A stretch of DNA of 64,000 bases from Haloarcula salinisoli (lineage in GTDB: Archaea > Halobacteriota > Halobacteria > Halobacteriales > Haloarculaceae), in contig NZ_RKLQ01000001.1 in the NCBI RefSeq assembly GCF_019599405.1, forward strand, positions 1,054,001-1,118,000. The letters run 5' to 3'. Every line of letters starts with the position of its first letter. Position 1 is the stretch's first letter. The notes beneath the pieces are model-generated. The model was not told the DNA's origin, searched no databases, and saw only the letters and a list, made by a program, of their open reading frames with translations. The position numbers and the translations under genes are program-made. Below, piece after piece: positions 43,695-52,427 of this stretch.

Positions 43695-44075
43695 TCACTC
43701 ACGGGCGACGAGGAGCGGCGCCCGGTCCGAGACGAGCGACGACGCCGAAACCGCATCAGTGCGCACGGTCTGTTCGGCGTGAACGGCTGCGACGGCTGGC
43801 AACACGCCGTCTTCGAACTCGAGGTAGTTGGCGTACTCCTCCCAGACAGTTGGCGGGAGCGCGAGGATGAACACGTCCGGCGTGCGGACGAGCACCGGGT
43901 CGTCGTACTGCTTGCGCCACTCGTAGACCACGTCCTCGACCCCGGGGTTCTCCCGCATCGTCCGCTGATGGGCGGCGAGTGCGTCCCGCAACACGCCTTC
44001 CTCGACGTCGTTGCGCTGGGCTGTCGTCCGTATCACTGCCAGGTCGAACGGCGCGAGGAGCTCGTCGTCTGTCAT
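43695..44075 (-). CDS. Conserved haloarchaeal protein of unknown function
   Basis: This 126-residue acidic protein begins MTDDELLAPFDLAVIRTTAQRNDV; an ATG nine codons upstream (44102) is an alternative. It is mostly helical at the start (VEEGVLRDALAAHQRTM), then a mixed region (VEDVVYEWRKQYDDPVLVRTPDVFILALPPTVWEEYANYL). No known motif is seen. It lies alone between dpsA and the acetate-CoA ligase gene. Confidence 0.6.
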   Translation of the reverse strand: MTDDELLAPFDLAVIRTTAQRNDVEEGVLRDALAAHQRTMRENPGVEDVVYEWRKQYDDPVLVRTPDVFILALPPTVWEEYANYLEFEDGVLPAVAAVHAEQTVRTDAVSASSLVSDRAPLLVARE

Positions 44076-44204
44076 AGGGCCGGGTTCGTGTTCCGGACAC
44101 ATAGCCCCTGCTCATGACACTCCGCTATTATACCCGATTAAGCCTGTTAATCCCCGTGGTTCGGCAGCTATTTCCACGCGGAATCGAAATTTCAGACGAG
44201 AGGA

Positions 44205-46310
44205 ATGGGACGATTATCGACACTGTTTGGGCCGGAACGGGTCGCCGTGATCGGCGCGTCAGAATCGGAGGGTTCTGTCGGACGGGCCATCACGGAGAAC
44301 CTGCTTGCATCGTACGAGGGAGAGGTCCTGGCGGTCAATCCGAACGCCGAGGAGGTCCTCGGGCTCACATGTTACGACGGTATCGCCGAGGTCGACTCGC
44401 CGGGGACCGTCGACGTAGCCGTCGTCGTCGTACCGCCACATATCGCCGTCGACGCCATCCGCCAGTCCGGCGAGGTCGGCATCGAGAACGTCGTCGTCAT
44501 CACCGCCGGCTTCGGTGAGACCGGCAGCGACGGGGCCGCCCGTGAACGCGAGCTCCGCGAGGTCGCTGAGGAGTACGACCTCAACCTCGTGGGCCCCAAC
44601 AGCCTCGGCGTCATGTCGACGCCAAAGGGGCTCAACGCCACCTTCGGCAACGAGATGGCGACCGAGGGGGACGTCTCCTTCATGAGCCAGTCCGGCGCCT
44701 TTGTCACCGCGGTCCTGGACTGGGCCGCCGAACGGGACGTCGGGTTCAAGGATATCGTCTCCCTGGGGAACAAGGCTATCCTCGACGAGGGTGACTTCGT
44801 CGCGGAGTGGGGCGAGGACCCCGACACCGACGTCATTCTGGGCTATCTGGAGGACATCGACGACGGGGAGGAGTTCATCAGAACCGCCCGTGAAGTGACA
44901 CAGGACACGCCAATCGTCCTCGTCAAATCCGGCCGGACCGACGCCGGGGCCTCGGCCGCCGCTTCACACACCGGGGCGATGGCCGGCTCCGAGCGGGCCT
45001 ACGAGGCCGGCCTCGAACAGGCCGGGACCCTCCGCGTGGAATCCGTCCAGGAGCTGTTCGACTACGCGCAGATTCTGTCGGGCCAGCCCCTGCCCGACGG
45101 CGAGGAGATAGCCATCGTCACCAACGCCGGCGGTCCCGGCGTGATGACGACCGACGCCGTGGGTGACTCGGACCTCTCGCTCGCCGAGTTCACCGACGAG
45201 ACCTTCGAGACACTCAGGGAGACGATGCCCGAGGCGGCCAACATCTACAACCCGGTCGACATCATCGGCGACGCGCCAGCCGAGCGCTTCGAGTCGGCCC
45301 TCGAGACCGTCCTCGCGGACGAGAACGTCTCGATGGCTGTCGTCGTCGCCTGTCCGACCGCCGTGCTCTCCTTCGAAGAGCTGGCCGAGGTCGTCGTCGA
45401 ACAACAGCAACAGAGCGGCCTGCCGGTCGCGACGACGCTGATGGGCGGCAAGTCCGTCGGCGCCGGCCAGGAAATTCTCGCGCAAGCGGGCATCCCGCAG
45501 TACTTCGACCCCGCCCGCGCCGTCGGCAGTCTGGACGCGCTGACGGAGTACCGGAACATCTCCGAGCGGGAGTTCCAGGCGCCGGATACTTTCGACGTAG
45601 ACCGGGAGCGCGCCCGGGAGGTTCTTCAGGGGGCGAGCCGCCGGGACACCAACCGCCTCGGCGTCGAGGCGATGGAGCTGCTCGACGCCTACGGCATCCC
45701 GACCCCGCAGGGTGACGTCGTCGACTCACCGGGTGACGCCGAAGCCATCGCCGAGGAAATCGGCGAGGACGTCGTGATGAAGATCGTCAGCCCGGACATC
45801 CTCCACAAATCGGACATCGGTGGCGTCGAGGTCGGTGTCCCGCCCGAGGAGGTCCGGGACACCTACGAGGACCTCGTCGTTCGCGCGCGCAACTACCAGT
45901 CCGACGCGACCATCCTGGGCGTGCAGGTCCAGGAGATGGTCGACCTCGAGACCGGGACAGAGACCATCCTCGGAATGAACCGGGACCCGCAGTTTGGCCC
46001 ACTCTTGCTCTTTGGCCTCGGTGGTATTTTCGTGGAGGTGCTCGAAGATACCACTGTCAGGGTCGCGCCGGTGAGCGAACCCGAAGCCAGTGCAATGCTC
46101 GACGACATCGAATCCGCGCCGCTACTGCAGGGCGCCCGAGGCCGCGAGCCGGTCGACCGGGCAGCCCTCGTCGAGACGGTCCAGCGGCTCTCACAGCTCG
46201 TCACGGACTTCCCGGCCATCGTGGAACTGGACATCAACCCGCTCGTCGCGACGCCCGACGGCGTCACGGCGGTCGACCTGCGGCTCACCCTCGACCAGGA
46301 GGAACTATGA
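44205..46310 (+). CDS. acd: ADP-forming acetate-CoA ligase (fused alpha-beta)
   Basis: This 701-residue enzyme converts acetyl-CoA, ADP and phosphate to acetate, CoA and ATP (reversibly), the main acetate-forming route in haloarchaea. A CoA-binding Rossmann domain (GPERVAVIGASESEGSVGRAI, about 6-26) and a succinyl-CoA ligase-like flavodoxin domain come first, with the phospho-accepting His in ASHTGAMAGS near residue 254. A C-terminal ATP-grasp domain follows (VMKIVSPDILHKSDIGGVEVGV, about 525-546; LLLFGLGGIFVEVLEDT). In Haloferax the fused form is the rule. The stop overlaps the next ATG by four bases. Confidence 0.92.
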   Translation: MGRLSTLFGPERVAVIGASESEGSVGRAITENLLASYEGEVLAVNPNAEEVLGLTCYDGIAEVDSPGTVDVAVVVVPPHIAVDAIRQSGEVGIENVVVITAGFGETGSDGAARERELREVAEEYDLNLVGPNSLGVMSTPKGLNATFGNEMATEGDVSFMSQSGAFVTAVLDWAAERDVGFKDIVSLGNKAILDEGDFVAEWGEDPDTDVILGYLEDIDDGEEFIRTAREVTQDTPIVLVKSGRTDAGASAAASHTGAMAGSERAYEAGLEQAGTLRVESVQELFDYAQILSGQPLPDGEEIAIVTNAGGPGVMTTDAVGDSDLSLAEFTDETFETLRETMPEAANIYNPVDIIGDAPAERFESALETVLADENVSMAVVVACPTAVLSFEELAEVVVEQQQQSGLPVATTLMGGKSVGAGQEILAQAGIPQYFDPARAVGSLDALTEYRNISEREFQAPDTFDVDRERAREVLQGASRRDTNRLGVEAMELLDAYGIPTPQGDVVDSPGDAEAIAEEIGEDVVMKIVSPDILHKSDIGGVEVGVPPEEVRDTYEDLVVRARNYQSDATILGVQVQEMVDLETGTETILGMNRDPQFGPLLLFGLGGIFVEVLEDTTVRVAPVSEPEASAMLDDIESAPLLQGARGREPVDRAALVETVQRLSQLVTDFPAIVELDINPLVATPDGVTAVDLRLTLDQEEL

Positions 46311-47377
46311 CCGACACGCTACTCGTAACCTCAACCGAAGAAGGAATCGGCAAGACAGCAATCACCATCGCCCTCGCGAAGGCCGCACAGGAGGCCGGCA
46401 ACGAGGTCGGCTACATGAAACCGAAGGGGACACGGCTCCAGAGCGCCGTCGGGAAGACCCGCGACGAGGACCCCATGCTCGCCCGCGAGCTGCTGGATTT
46501 CGACGCCGAGATGCACGAGATGGAGCCCATCGTCTACTCGCCGACGTTCATCAAGGAGGCGATCCGTGGCCGCGAGGACACGGACGAACTCCGCGACCGC
46601 GTCGTCGAGAACTTCGAGGCGCTGGCCGAGGACCGCGACACGATGCTCGTCGAGGGGAGCGACCGCCTGGAGACGGGCGGCATCGTCGACCTCACCGACG
46701 CGGACATCGCCGAGTCGATAGACGCCCGCGTCCTGCTTGTCTCTTCATACACCGAACCCGGTGACGCCGACGAGGTGCTGGCCGCGGCCGACCAGCTGGG
46801 CGACCGGCTCGCCGGCGTGCTGTTCAACGGCGTCACCGAGTCGGCGATGGACGAACTCGACGACGACGTCATCCCGTTCCTGGAGAGCCGTGGCGTGTCA
46901 GTGTTCGGTGCACTCCCGCGGGTGCAGGACCTGGCCGGCATCACCGTGGGTGACCTCGCCCGGAGCCTCGGTGCGGACGTGCTCACCAGCGAGGCGTCGA
47001 CCGACGTCCACGTCGAGCGGTTCACCGTCGGCGCGATGGGCGGCAACAAAGCGCTGGACCAGTTCCGCCGCACCCGCGACGCGGTGATGGTCAGCGGGGG
47101 CGACCGCTCGGAGGTCCAGACCGCCGCTCTCGAAGCCTCGGGAATCAAGGCGCTCCTGCTGACCGGCGGCTTCCGACCGGCCAGCGCCGTCCTCGGCCGG
47201 GCCGAGAAGGAGAACGTCCCCATCCTGCTGGTCCAGTCCGACACCCGGACGACCATCGACCGCGTCGAAGACGTGCTCCACTCCGGACGCACCCGCGACG
47301 CCGAGACGGTCACGCGGATGCAGGAACTGCTCGGCGACGGCGTCGACGTCCACTCGCTGCTCCAGCTCTCGGAGTAG
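46307..47377 (+). CDS. Phosphotransacetylase-family protein (P-loop plus DRTGG)
   Basis: This 356-residue protein has an N-terminal dethiobiotin synthetase-like P-loop domain (TSTEEGIGKTAITIALAKA, about 7-25, Walker A) and a C-terminal DRTGG domain (about 220-330, GDRSEVQTAALEASGIKALLLTGGFRPASAVL). This is the N-terminal half of large bacterial Pta enzymes without the catalytic transferase domain. In Pta these domains sense metabolites and set activity. Tight overlap with acd (ATGA) suggests it regulates acetate-CoA ligase. No acetyl-phosphate transferase motif is present. Confidence 0.85.
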   Translation: MTDTLLVTSTEEGIGKTAITIALAKAAQEAGNEVGYMKPKGTRLQSAVGKTRDEDPMLARELLDFDAEMHEMEPIVYSPTFIKEAIRGREDTDELRDRVVENFEALAEDRDTMLVEGSDRLETGGIVDLTDADIAESIDARVLLVSSYTEPGDADEVLAAADQLGDRLAGVLFNGVTESAMDELDDDVIPFLESRGVSVFGALPRVQDLAGITVGDLARSLGADVLTSEASTDVHVERFTVGAMGGNKALDQFRRTRDAVMVSGGDRSEVQTAALEASGIKALLLTGGFRPASAVLGRAEKENVPILLVQSDTRTTIDRVEDVLHSGRTRDAETVTRMQELLGDGVDVHSLLQLSE

Positions 47378-47494
47378 CCACCGTTTCCGCTGCGTACCCA
47401 GGCCATGAATATCAGGGTTAGGGAGGCTAGGTATAGCTATCTCCAGTAGAAACCCACCTCACCTTTTTTATTGTCTGACGCACTCAGCCTAGGT

Positions 47495-47544
47495 GGAGCC
47501 TCTCCGGCTCCGTAGTGTCACACGCTCGGGGACATCAGTCCCCG
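47495..47544. repeat. Pair of hairpins, possible IS200/IS605-type remnant
   Basis: GGAGCC...GGCTCC (47495-47511) and CGGGGAC-ATCA-GTCCCCG (47527-47544) fold into short hairpins within a 207-base gap. The second has the form of the hairpin near the right end of many haloarchaeal IS200/IS605 (TnpB) elements. No transposase or TnpB remains. It could equally be a terminator after the phosphotransacetylase-family gene. The rest of the gap shows nothing. Confidence 0.35.
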
Positions 47545-47584
47545 GCTTGTTCCCTTTGTACGCCCGCCGATTTCACTCACCGTC

Positions 47585-48193
47585 TCAGCCAGCGTCGCCG
47601 ACGTACGAACAAAAGAGTAAGCCGTCAGTCTTCAATTCGTACGCGACGTCGCTCTCGAAGGCGGTGTAGTCGAACGGCGCGGTGACGATGTGATAGCCGT
47701 TCGGCGTCTCGCGGACGAGTCGCACGGTCGTTTCCGCCGTCAGCGCGGATTCGAGACGGTCGGCCTCGGCCTGTGTGGGGTCGTCGAGGTCGAAGATGAA
47801 GTACGAGTCGTCCGCACAAGCGTCTGACTGCAGCACCGATTTGTACTCGCTGTCGACCCGTTTGAACTTCGCCGCAACCTCCTCGTTGCCGTGGAGGCGC
47901 ATCTCCAGCCAGTCGTCCATCCGCCGGCGCAGGTCGAACGTCGCCGCGAGCGCGTCGCGGGCGTTGACGGTGAGATAGAGGCGGTAGGTGGCGTCGAAGC
48001 TGCTTGCGGCGTGGTCGAGCTGGCCGACCGTCTGGGGAAGTTCCTCGGCGTCCGTTACGACCTCGCGAATCGTCGGCCGGTCGCGTTCGTCCGTCGCCGG
48101 GTTCTCTTTCGCCCTGGCGATGGCGACGAGGAGGTAGACGCGGTCCGGGCCGAACTCACAGAACGCCTGCAGTGCGTCGATGTCGACCGTCAT
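47585..48193 (-). CDS. Unrecognised protein, possibly primase-like fold
   Basis: This 202-residue protein has a first half predicted helical (DALQAFCEFGPDRVYLLVAIARAKE, EELPQTVGQLDHAAS). The second half alternates strand and helix: YRLYLTVNARDALAATF, SYFIFDLDDPTQAEADRLESAL, TVRLVRETPNGYHIVTAPFDY. The FDLDD followed by NGYHIV pattern recalls primase-polymerase or related RRM-like nucleic acid enzymes, where acidic residues bind metal and a His contacts phosphate, but no family can be named. It stands as a single gene. A repeat element at 48271 lies just upstream. Confidence 0.62.
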   Translation of the reverse strand: MTVDIDALQAFCEFGPDRVYLLVAIARAKENPATDERDRPTIREVVTDAEELPQTVGQLDHAASSFDATYRLYLTVNARDALAATFDLRRRMDDWLEMRLHGNEEVAAKFKRVDSEYKSVLQSDACADDSYFIFDLDDPTQAEADRLESALTAETTVRLVRETPNGYHIVTAPFDYTAFESDVAYELKTDGLLFCSYVGDAG

Positions 48194-48270
48194 ATCCGAA
48201 GCTCACGCATCTGGACAATAAGACTGCCGTCGGGGTGTCACTCGGTGACCGCCAGCATAGTGGTTATTGG

Positions 48271-48332
48271 AGATTATTTCCAGATAGCGCCGACCCAGGG
48301 GTCGGCGCGTCCCGGTAAATCGCGACAATCAG
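48271..48332. repeat. Hairpin element at the 3' end of bioB
   Basis: AGATTATTTCC, GAT, a strong nine-base-pair hairpin (GCGCCGACC...GGTCGGCGC) and CCGGTAAATC follow one another. The flanks match those of a second element at 55941-55995 while the hairpins differ, so this is a conserved frame with a variable stem. Its end covers the bioB stop codon. It could work as a terminator or a processed 3' RNA for bioB. Confidence 0.55.
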
Positions 48333-49444
48333 TCGTCGGACTGCAGTTCGGACTTGCTCTTTGCGCTGCCGGCCGCGGTCTCGGGGGCGCTCTCGTCGGC
48401 CTCGCGTGCTTTGACCGCCTCGGGGTCGAACTCGTTGGCTTCACGGTTGGGTTCCAGCCCAGCCTGCTCTACGATTTCGATGTCGTCGGCCGGGGACTGA
48501 CCCTCCGTCGTGAGGTAGTCGCCAGTGAGGATGCCGTCCGCACCCGCCTCCAGGGCGGCGACCTGGCCCTCCGTGTCGAGGTTGACCTCGCGGCCGCCGG
48601 TCAGACGCACCCTGGCCTCGGGGTGGAGCAGGCGGTAGACCGCGATGGTCTTGATGACCTCCTCCGTCGTGATATCGGGGAGGCCCCGTTCGGCCAGCGG
48701 CGTCCCCTCGACGGGGTTGAGGATGTTGACGGGGAGCGAGGAGACGCCGATGTCCTGCAGTGCCATCGCGGCCTCGACCCGGTCGGTGGGGGATTCGCCC
48801 ATCCCGAGGATGACGCCGGCACAGAGGTCCATCCCGGCCTCCTTGGCGACCTCCAGCGTCGCGACGCGGTCCTCGAAGCTGTGGGTCTGGACGATTTCGG
48901 GGAAATATCGCGGGGAGGTCTCGATGTTGTGATTGTAGTGATTGAGTCCCTCTTCGGCCAGAATCGCGGCCTCCTCCTCGGTGAGAATGCCGAGGGACGC
49001 GTCGACTTCCACGTCCGTCTCGTCGCGCACGAGTCGGATGGCTTCGAGTACTTCTTCCCACTCTTCGGGCCGTTGCTCCTTCGAGACGCCCTTCTCGGCG
49101 AGGACGATACCGAACCGCTGGGAGCCGTCCCGTTCGGCCCGCTTTGCGGCCTCCAGTATCTTCTCCGGCCCCAGGAAGCCGTAGTTGTCGATGCCGGTGT
49201 CGAAGTGGACGGACTGGGCACAGAAGCCACAGTCCTCGGCGCAGTTGCCGGCCTTCGCGTTGACGATCGAGCAGGCGTCGACAGTGCCGTCGCCCAGCTC
49301 GGAGCGGACGACGTCCGCGCCCGCGGCGAGTGCGTCGACGGGCTGGGCGATAAGTGCCAGCCCGTCCCGTCGGTCGAGTCGCTCTCCGTCCAGTACGCGG
49401 TTCACTGCCTCGTCGACCGTTCTGTTGCCCGTCTCGTAAACCAC
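48329..49444 (-). CDS. bioB: Biotin synthase
   Basis: This 371-residue radical SAM enzyme inserts sulfur into dethiobiotin to make biotin. The CxxxCxxC iron-sulfur motif is NCAEDCGFCAQS (about 56-67). Conserved downstream blocks are LGILTEEEAAIL, HYNHNIETSPRYFP, GVILGMGESP and VRLTGGREV. The start GTG at 49444 gives MVYETGNRTVDEAV, conserved in haloarchaeal BioB, so a much longer in-frame extension through the upstream gene is rejected. A C-terminal tail of about 25 residues is acidic and disordered. Biotin is needed by acyl-CoA carboxylase, whose beta subunit is also encoded here. Confidence 0.92.
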   Translation of the reverse strand: MVYETGNRTVDEAVNRVLDGERLDRRDGLALIAQPVDALAAGADVVRSELGDGTVDACSIVNAKAGNCAEDCGFCAQSVHFDTGIDNYGFLGPEKILEAAKRAERDGSQRFGIVLAEKGVSKEQRPEEWEEVLEAIRLVRDETDVEVDASLGILTEEEAAILAEEGLNHYNHNIETSPRYFPEIVQTHSFEDRVATLEVAKEAGMDLCAGVILGMGESPTDRVEAAMALQDIGVSSLPVNILNPVEGTPLAERGLPDITTEEVIKTIAVYRLLHPEARVRLTGGREVNLDTEGQVAALEAGADGILTGDYLTTEGQSPADDIEIVEQAGLEPNREANEFDPEAVKAREADESAPETAAGSAKSKSELQSDD

Positions 49445-49500
49445 GTTCTGACTGTCTGTTGACGGCCCGATAAAGATTCGGGTGCCGCGGCTCGGTGGGC

Positions 49501-50316
49501 TCACTCCTCGCGGAAGTCCCGGGCCGTCGGCCCGCTCCGGACGACGTGGCCGTAGCGCAGGAGCGCTACGAAAACCGTTCCGCCGACGGTATTCCCGACC
49601 GTCGAGAGCAGGAGAAATCGACCGAACACTGTCGGCCCCAGTTCGGGGCTCACGAGCACCCCGGCGACTACCTCGACGGTGCCGGCGATACAGTGTGGGA
49701 GGTGGGCCATACCGATGGCGGAAGCGATGAGCCAGACGACCAGCAGTCTGGCGCCGGTGCTGTCGGCCGCGGCGACGAGCCAGGAGAGCAGGCCCATCAG
49801 CCAGCCCGCGAGCACGCCCGCCCCCAGCATGCCCACGACGGGCTGGTCCGTGTACACCCGGGCCAGCGAGACGATGGCCGACGGCTCGACGACGTCGATG
49901 GACGGCCCGACCACGACGATTAGTCCCCCGAACACCGTCGCTCCGACGAGGTTCCCGATGTAGACGATGCCCCAGAGCCGGGCCAGCCGGGCCACCGAAG
50001 CCTGCCCGTCGAGCACGGGCAACACCGCGAGGGTCGTGTGTTCGGTATAGAGCTCCGACCGACCGAGCACGACGAGTATGAAGCCGACCCCGTACGCGAT
50101 TCCCACCAGCAGTTCCGTCGCCAGTTCCCCGGTCCCGGCCACGCCCGCCGTCGTCAGTATCACACCCATCAACAGCGGCCCGAAGCCGACGTCCAGCCCG
50201 GCCGACAGCGCCGACAGGGAGAGCCCCGACGTCGGGCGCCACAGCTCGCTGAGGCCGCGTCGTATCTGGATATCGAGTATGTCCTCACCCTCGGCCTGTG
50301 CCTCTTCGGAGGCCAT
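49501..50316 (-). CDS. Formate/nitrite transporter (FNT) family channel
   Basis: This 271-residue membrane channel protein has six predicted helices after a 38-residue cytoplasmic start (MASEEAQAEGEDIL). FNT-type repeats are visible: LTTAGVAGTGELATELLVGIAYGVGFILVVLGRSELYTEH (about 60-100) and SAIGMAHLPHCIAGTVEVVAGVL. In the second, His in AHLPHCIAG is at the family's central selectivity position. It moves small monovalent anions such as formate, nitrite or hydrosulfide. The ATG at 50316 is preferred over one eight codons upstream. It lies just upstream of bioB on the same strand with 57 bases between. Confidence 0.85.
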   Translation of the reverse strand: MASEEAQAEGEDILDIQIRRGLSELWRPTSGLSLSALSAGLDVGFGPLLMGVILTTAGVAGTGELATELLVGIAYGVGFILVVLGRSELYTEHTTLAVLPVLDGQASVARLARLWGIVYIGNLVGATVFGGLIVVVGPSIDVVEPSAIVSLARVYTDQPVVGMLGAGVLAGWLMGLLSWLVAAADSTGARLLVVWLIASAIGMAHLPHCIAGTVEVVAGVLVSPELGPTVFGRFLLLSTVGNTVGGTVFVALLRYGHVVRSGPTARDFREE

Positions 50317-50385
50317 TGAGAACCCATCACCCCTTGACACGGTCCCTGCTTCAGTGTCGGGTCGTTACCGCCGGATAATCTCCGA

Positions 50386-51201
50386 TTACCCGCTGTAGAG
50401 GTCGTCGAGGTCCTCGGCGGTGTTCGCGTGTCGCTGGCCGGGGAAATCGCCGGATTCGACGGCCTCGACGTAGTCATCGACGGCAGATTCGACCTCCCCG
50501 CGAACGTCGCCGAACTGCTCGGCGAAGGGCGGCGAGGACTCCGCGAGGCCGACCACGTCGGTGAAGACGAGCACCTGTCCGTCGCAGTCGCCGCCCGCGC
50601 CGATACCGATAGTCGGGATATCGAGCGCCTCGGTCACCTGGGCCGCGAGGTTCGCGGGGACGTGTTCGAGCACGAGCGCGAACGCGCCGGCGTCCTCGTG
50701 GGCTCGTGCGAGGTCGAGTATCTCCTTTGCCTCCTCGCGGTCGCTCGCCTGCTGCGTGTAGCCGGTCTGATTGACGCTCTGTGGCGTCAGTCCGAGGTGG
50801 GCCATCACCGGGATACCCAGGTCGGCGAGCCGTTCGGTCAGGGAAACGGTGTGGGGCCCCGATTCCAGTTTGACGGCGTTTGCGCCCTCCTCTTTGAGCA
50901 TCCGCCCGCAGTTCTTGACGCTCTCGGCCTCGTCGGCTCCAAAGGAGAGAAACGGCATGTCGGCGACGACCAGGGCGTCGTCGGTCCCCCTGGCCACGGC
51001 ACCGACGCGGGAGGCCATCTCGTCGACGGTCACGGGAAGGGTGTCCTCGTGGCCCAGCACGGCGTTGCCCATGCTGTCGCCGACGAGGACGACGTCCACC
51101 CCGGCGCTCTCGACGAGCGCCGCCGTCACGGCATCGTAGGCCGTCAGCATCGTTATCGGTTCGTCACCGGCCATCGCCTGCAGGTCCCGAACGGTGGTCA
51201 T
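50386..51201 (-). CDS. panB: 3-methyl-2-oxobutanoate hydroxymethyltransferase
   Basis: This 271-residue TIM-barrel enzyme makes ketopantoate from 2-oxoisovalerate and methylene-tetrahydropterin, for pantothenate and CoA synthesis. Motifs: LTAYDAVTAALVESAGVDVVLVGDSMGNAVLGHEDTLPVTVDEM (about 19-62, with metal ligand Asp in VGDS), GANAVKLESG near 110, LGLTPQSVN near 138, and GIGAGGDCDGQVLVFTD near 200. Full family length. It is a single gene with an AT-poor upstream region. Confidence 0.93.
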   Translation of the reverse strand: MTTVRDLQAMAGDEPITMLTAYDAVTAALVESAGVDVVLVGDSMGNAVLGHEDTLPVTVDEMASRVGAVARGTDDALVVADMPFLSFGADEAESVKNCGRMLKEEGANAVKLESGPHTVSLTERLADLGIPVMAHLGLTPQSVNQTGYTQQASDREEAKEILDLARAHEDAGAFALVLEHVPANLAAQVTEALDIPTIGIGAGGDCDGQVLVFTDVVGLAESSPPFAEQFGDVRGEVESAVDDYVEAVESGDFPGQRHANTAEDLDDLYSG

Positions 51202-51226
51202 GTGCGTGGCCGGGCGCTCCGGGGTA

Positions 51227-51448
51227 TTACGTGTTCGGGTCGTCGTCGAACAGTCCCATCTCCCGGCCGAGCTGGTCGGTCAGCGCGTCCAGCACGTCTG
51301 GGTCGACCTCAGCGATGGCCTCGCCGTCGTGGAGCTGTTCGTTGTGTCTGGCCACGGCCCTTTCGACATCCTCGAAGGGCACCTGTGTCCGCGTCTCACA
51401 GGCCGTACAGACGACCGGTATCTCCGGCATGTCTTCCTCTGGAGTCAT
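51227..51448 (-). CDS. Small protein with a zinc-knuckle-like CxxC
   Basis: This 73-residue protein has an N-terminal strand-rich segment containing VVCTACETRTQVPF, with a single CxxC pair, and a helical second half (DVERAVARHNEQLHDGEAIAEVDPDVLDALTDQLGREMGLFDDD). It may dimerise to complete a zinc site. The ATG at 51448 gives a start (MTPEEDMPEIPVV) better than an Arg-rich upstream extension. Function is unknown. Confidence 0.55.
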   Translation of the reverse strand: MTPEEDMPEIPVVCTACETRTQVPFEDVERAVARHNEQLHDGEAIAEVDPDVLDALTDQLGREMGLFDDDPNT

Positions 51449-51534
51449 AGCGCGTCGTTTGCGAGGGGTCGTGAAATAAGAGTCGGTCGCCGAGAACCGC
51501 AACCGCCTTGCCACACCGCTCTGAAGCGTCGCCT

Positions 51535-51762
51535 GTGCCAGCAGTCGAGCAAACGGACCCGGACGGCGTCGACTTCGGCTGGGTGATGCAGGTCACCTTC
51601 GTCACCACAATCCTCCTTGGGTCCCCCATCGTCGCCGCGGCCTCGCTGGGGACGCGGCTCCCGACCTGGACCAGCCGAGCGATGTTCGCCGTTCGGGTCG
51701 GTGCGGTCATCTGGATACTGACGGCGGCCGCGGTATACCTCTACGCGCGGTATCGACGCTGA
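51535..51762 (+). CDS. Small membrane protein, DUF5822-like
   Basis: This 75-residue protein, starting at GTG 51535 (MPAVEQTDPDGVDFGWVMQ), has two transmembrane helices: VMQVTFVTTILLGSPIVAAASLG (about 16-38) and AMFAVRVGAVIWILTAAAVYLYA (about 49-71). The pattern DPDGVDFGWVMQ-TF matches a conserved haloarchaeal family of unknown function. An ATG nine codons upstream is an alternative start. It converges on a HAD phosphatase gene with overlapping ends. Confidence 0.7.
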   Translation: MPAVEQTDPDGVDFGWVMQVTFVTTILLGSPIVAAASLGTRLPTWTSRAMFAVRVGAVIWILTAAAVYLYARYRR

Positions 51763-52283
51763 TCGAAGTCGCTGGCCCACGCGAAGTCGGTGCCGGCCCG
51801 GCGCGCCGTCTCGGCGTCCCGCTCCGAATCTCCGACGAACACCGCGGACTCGGGGTCGGCCTGCAGTTCGTCGACAACCGTCAGTAACCCCTCGGGGTCT
51901 GGTTTCTCGGAGCCTTCCGAGTCACGGCCGACGACCGGGCCGACGGCGTGGGCTATCTCGTGGACCTCCAGCGCCAATCGACAGGCTGTCTCGGCGTTCA
52001 GCGAACAGACCCCAACGGGGACGTCGTGGGGCAGACCGTCGGCCAGCGACAACCGTGTCGACTCCCGGGCACCCGTCCGCTCGTATTCGCTGATGGTCGC
52101 CTCGACGACGTCGCGGTGGCCGGTCGTCTCGGACAGTTCCAGCATCCCCCAGAGGCTCGCCGTATCGGGCTCTACGTCGTGCTCTCTGAGGACGGCGGCG
52201 ACGTCACGGGTGACGACATCCCAGTCTACCGCGAGGTCGACCAGGGTCCCGTCGAGGTCGTAGACGACAGCTTCGTGGGTCAC
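51741..52283 (-). CDS. HAD-family hydrolase (phosphoglycolate phosphatase-like)
   Basis: This 180-residue haloacid dehalogenase-type phosphatase has motif I VYDLDGTLVD near residue 7 with the nucleophilic Asp, motif II Thr/Ser in VCSLNAE, motif III Lys in SEKPDPEGL near 131, and motif IV VFVGDSERD near 150. The small helical cap lies between motifs I and II. GTG at 52283 is taken as start; an upstream ATG extension of 32 codons is unlike the family. The 3' end overlaps that of the convergent DUF5822-like gene by 22 bases. Confidence 0.85.
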   Translation of the reverse strand: MTHEAVVYDLDGTLVDLAVDWDVVTRDVAAVLREHDVEPDTASLWGMLELSETTGHRDVVEATISEYERTGARESTRLSLADGLPHDVPVGVCSLNAETACRLALEVHEIAHAVGPVVGRDSEGSEKPDPEGLLTVVDELQADPESAVFVGDSERDAETARRAGTDFAWASDFDQRRYRA

Positions 52284-52427
52284 AGGCACCCTACGGTCGC
52301 AGTCAGCAAATGGGCTTCGGCGGACGCCGACCGTCGTTTCCACCTGTCCCGAGTGATTTCCAGCGAACGTATATATCATTTACACAATATTCAGTGGATT
52401 TAATGCCCGCTACTCGGTGGAAACGGT

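Noticed and set aside
49445-50242. Long in-frame N-terminal extension of biotin synthase
   Set aside because: The extra codons fall inside the FNT gene in another frame and are Arg/Gly-rich; the GTG at 49444 restores the conserved MVYETGN start.
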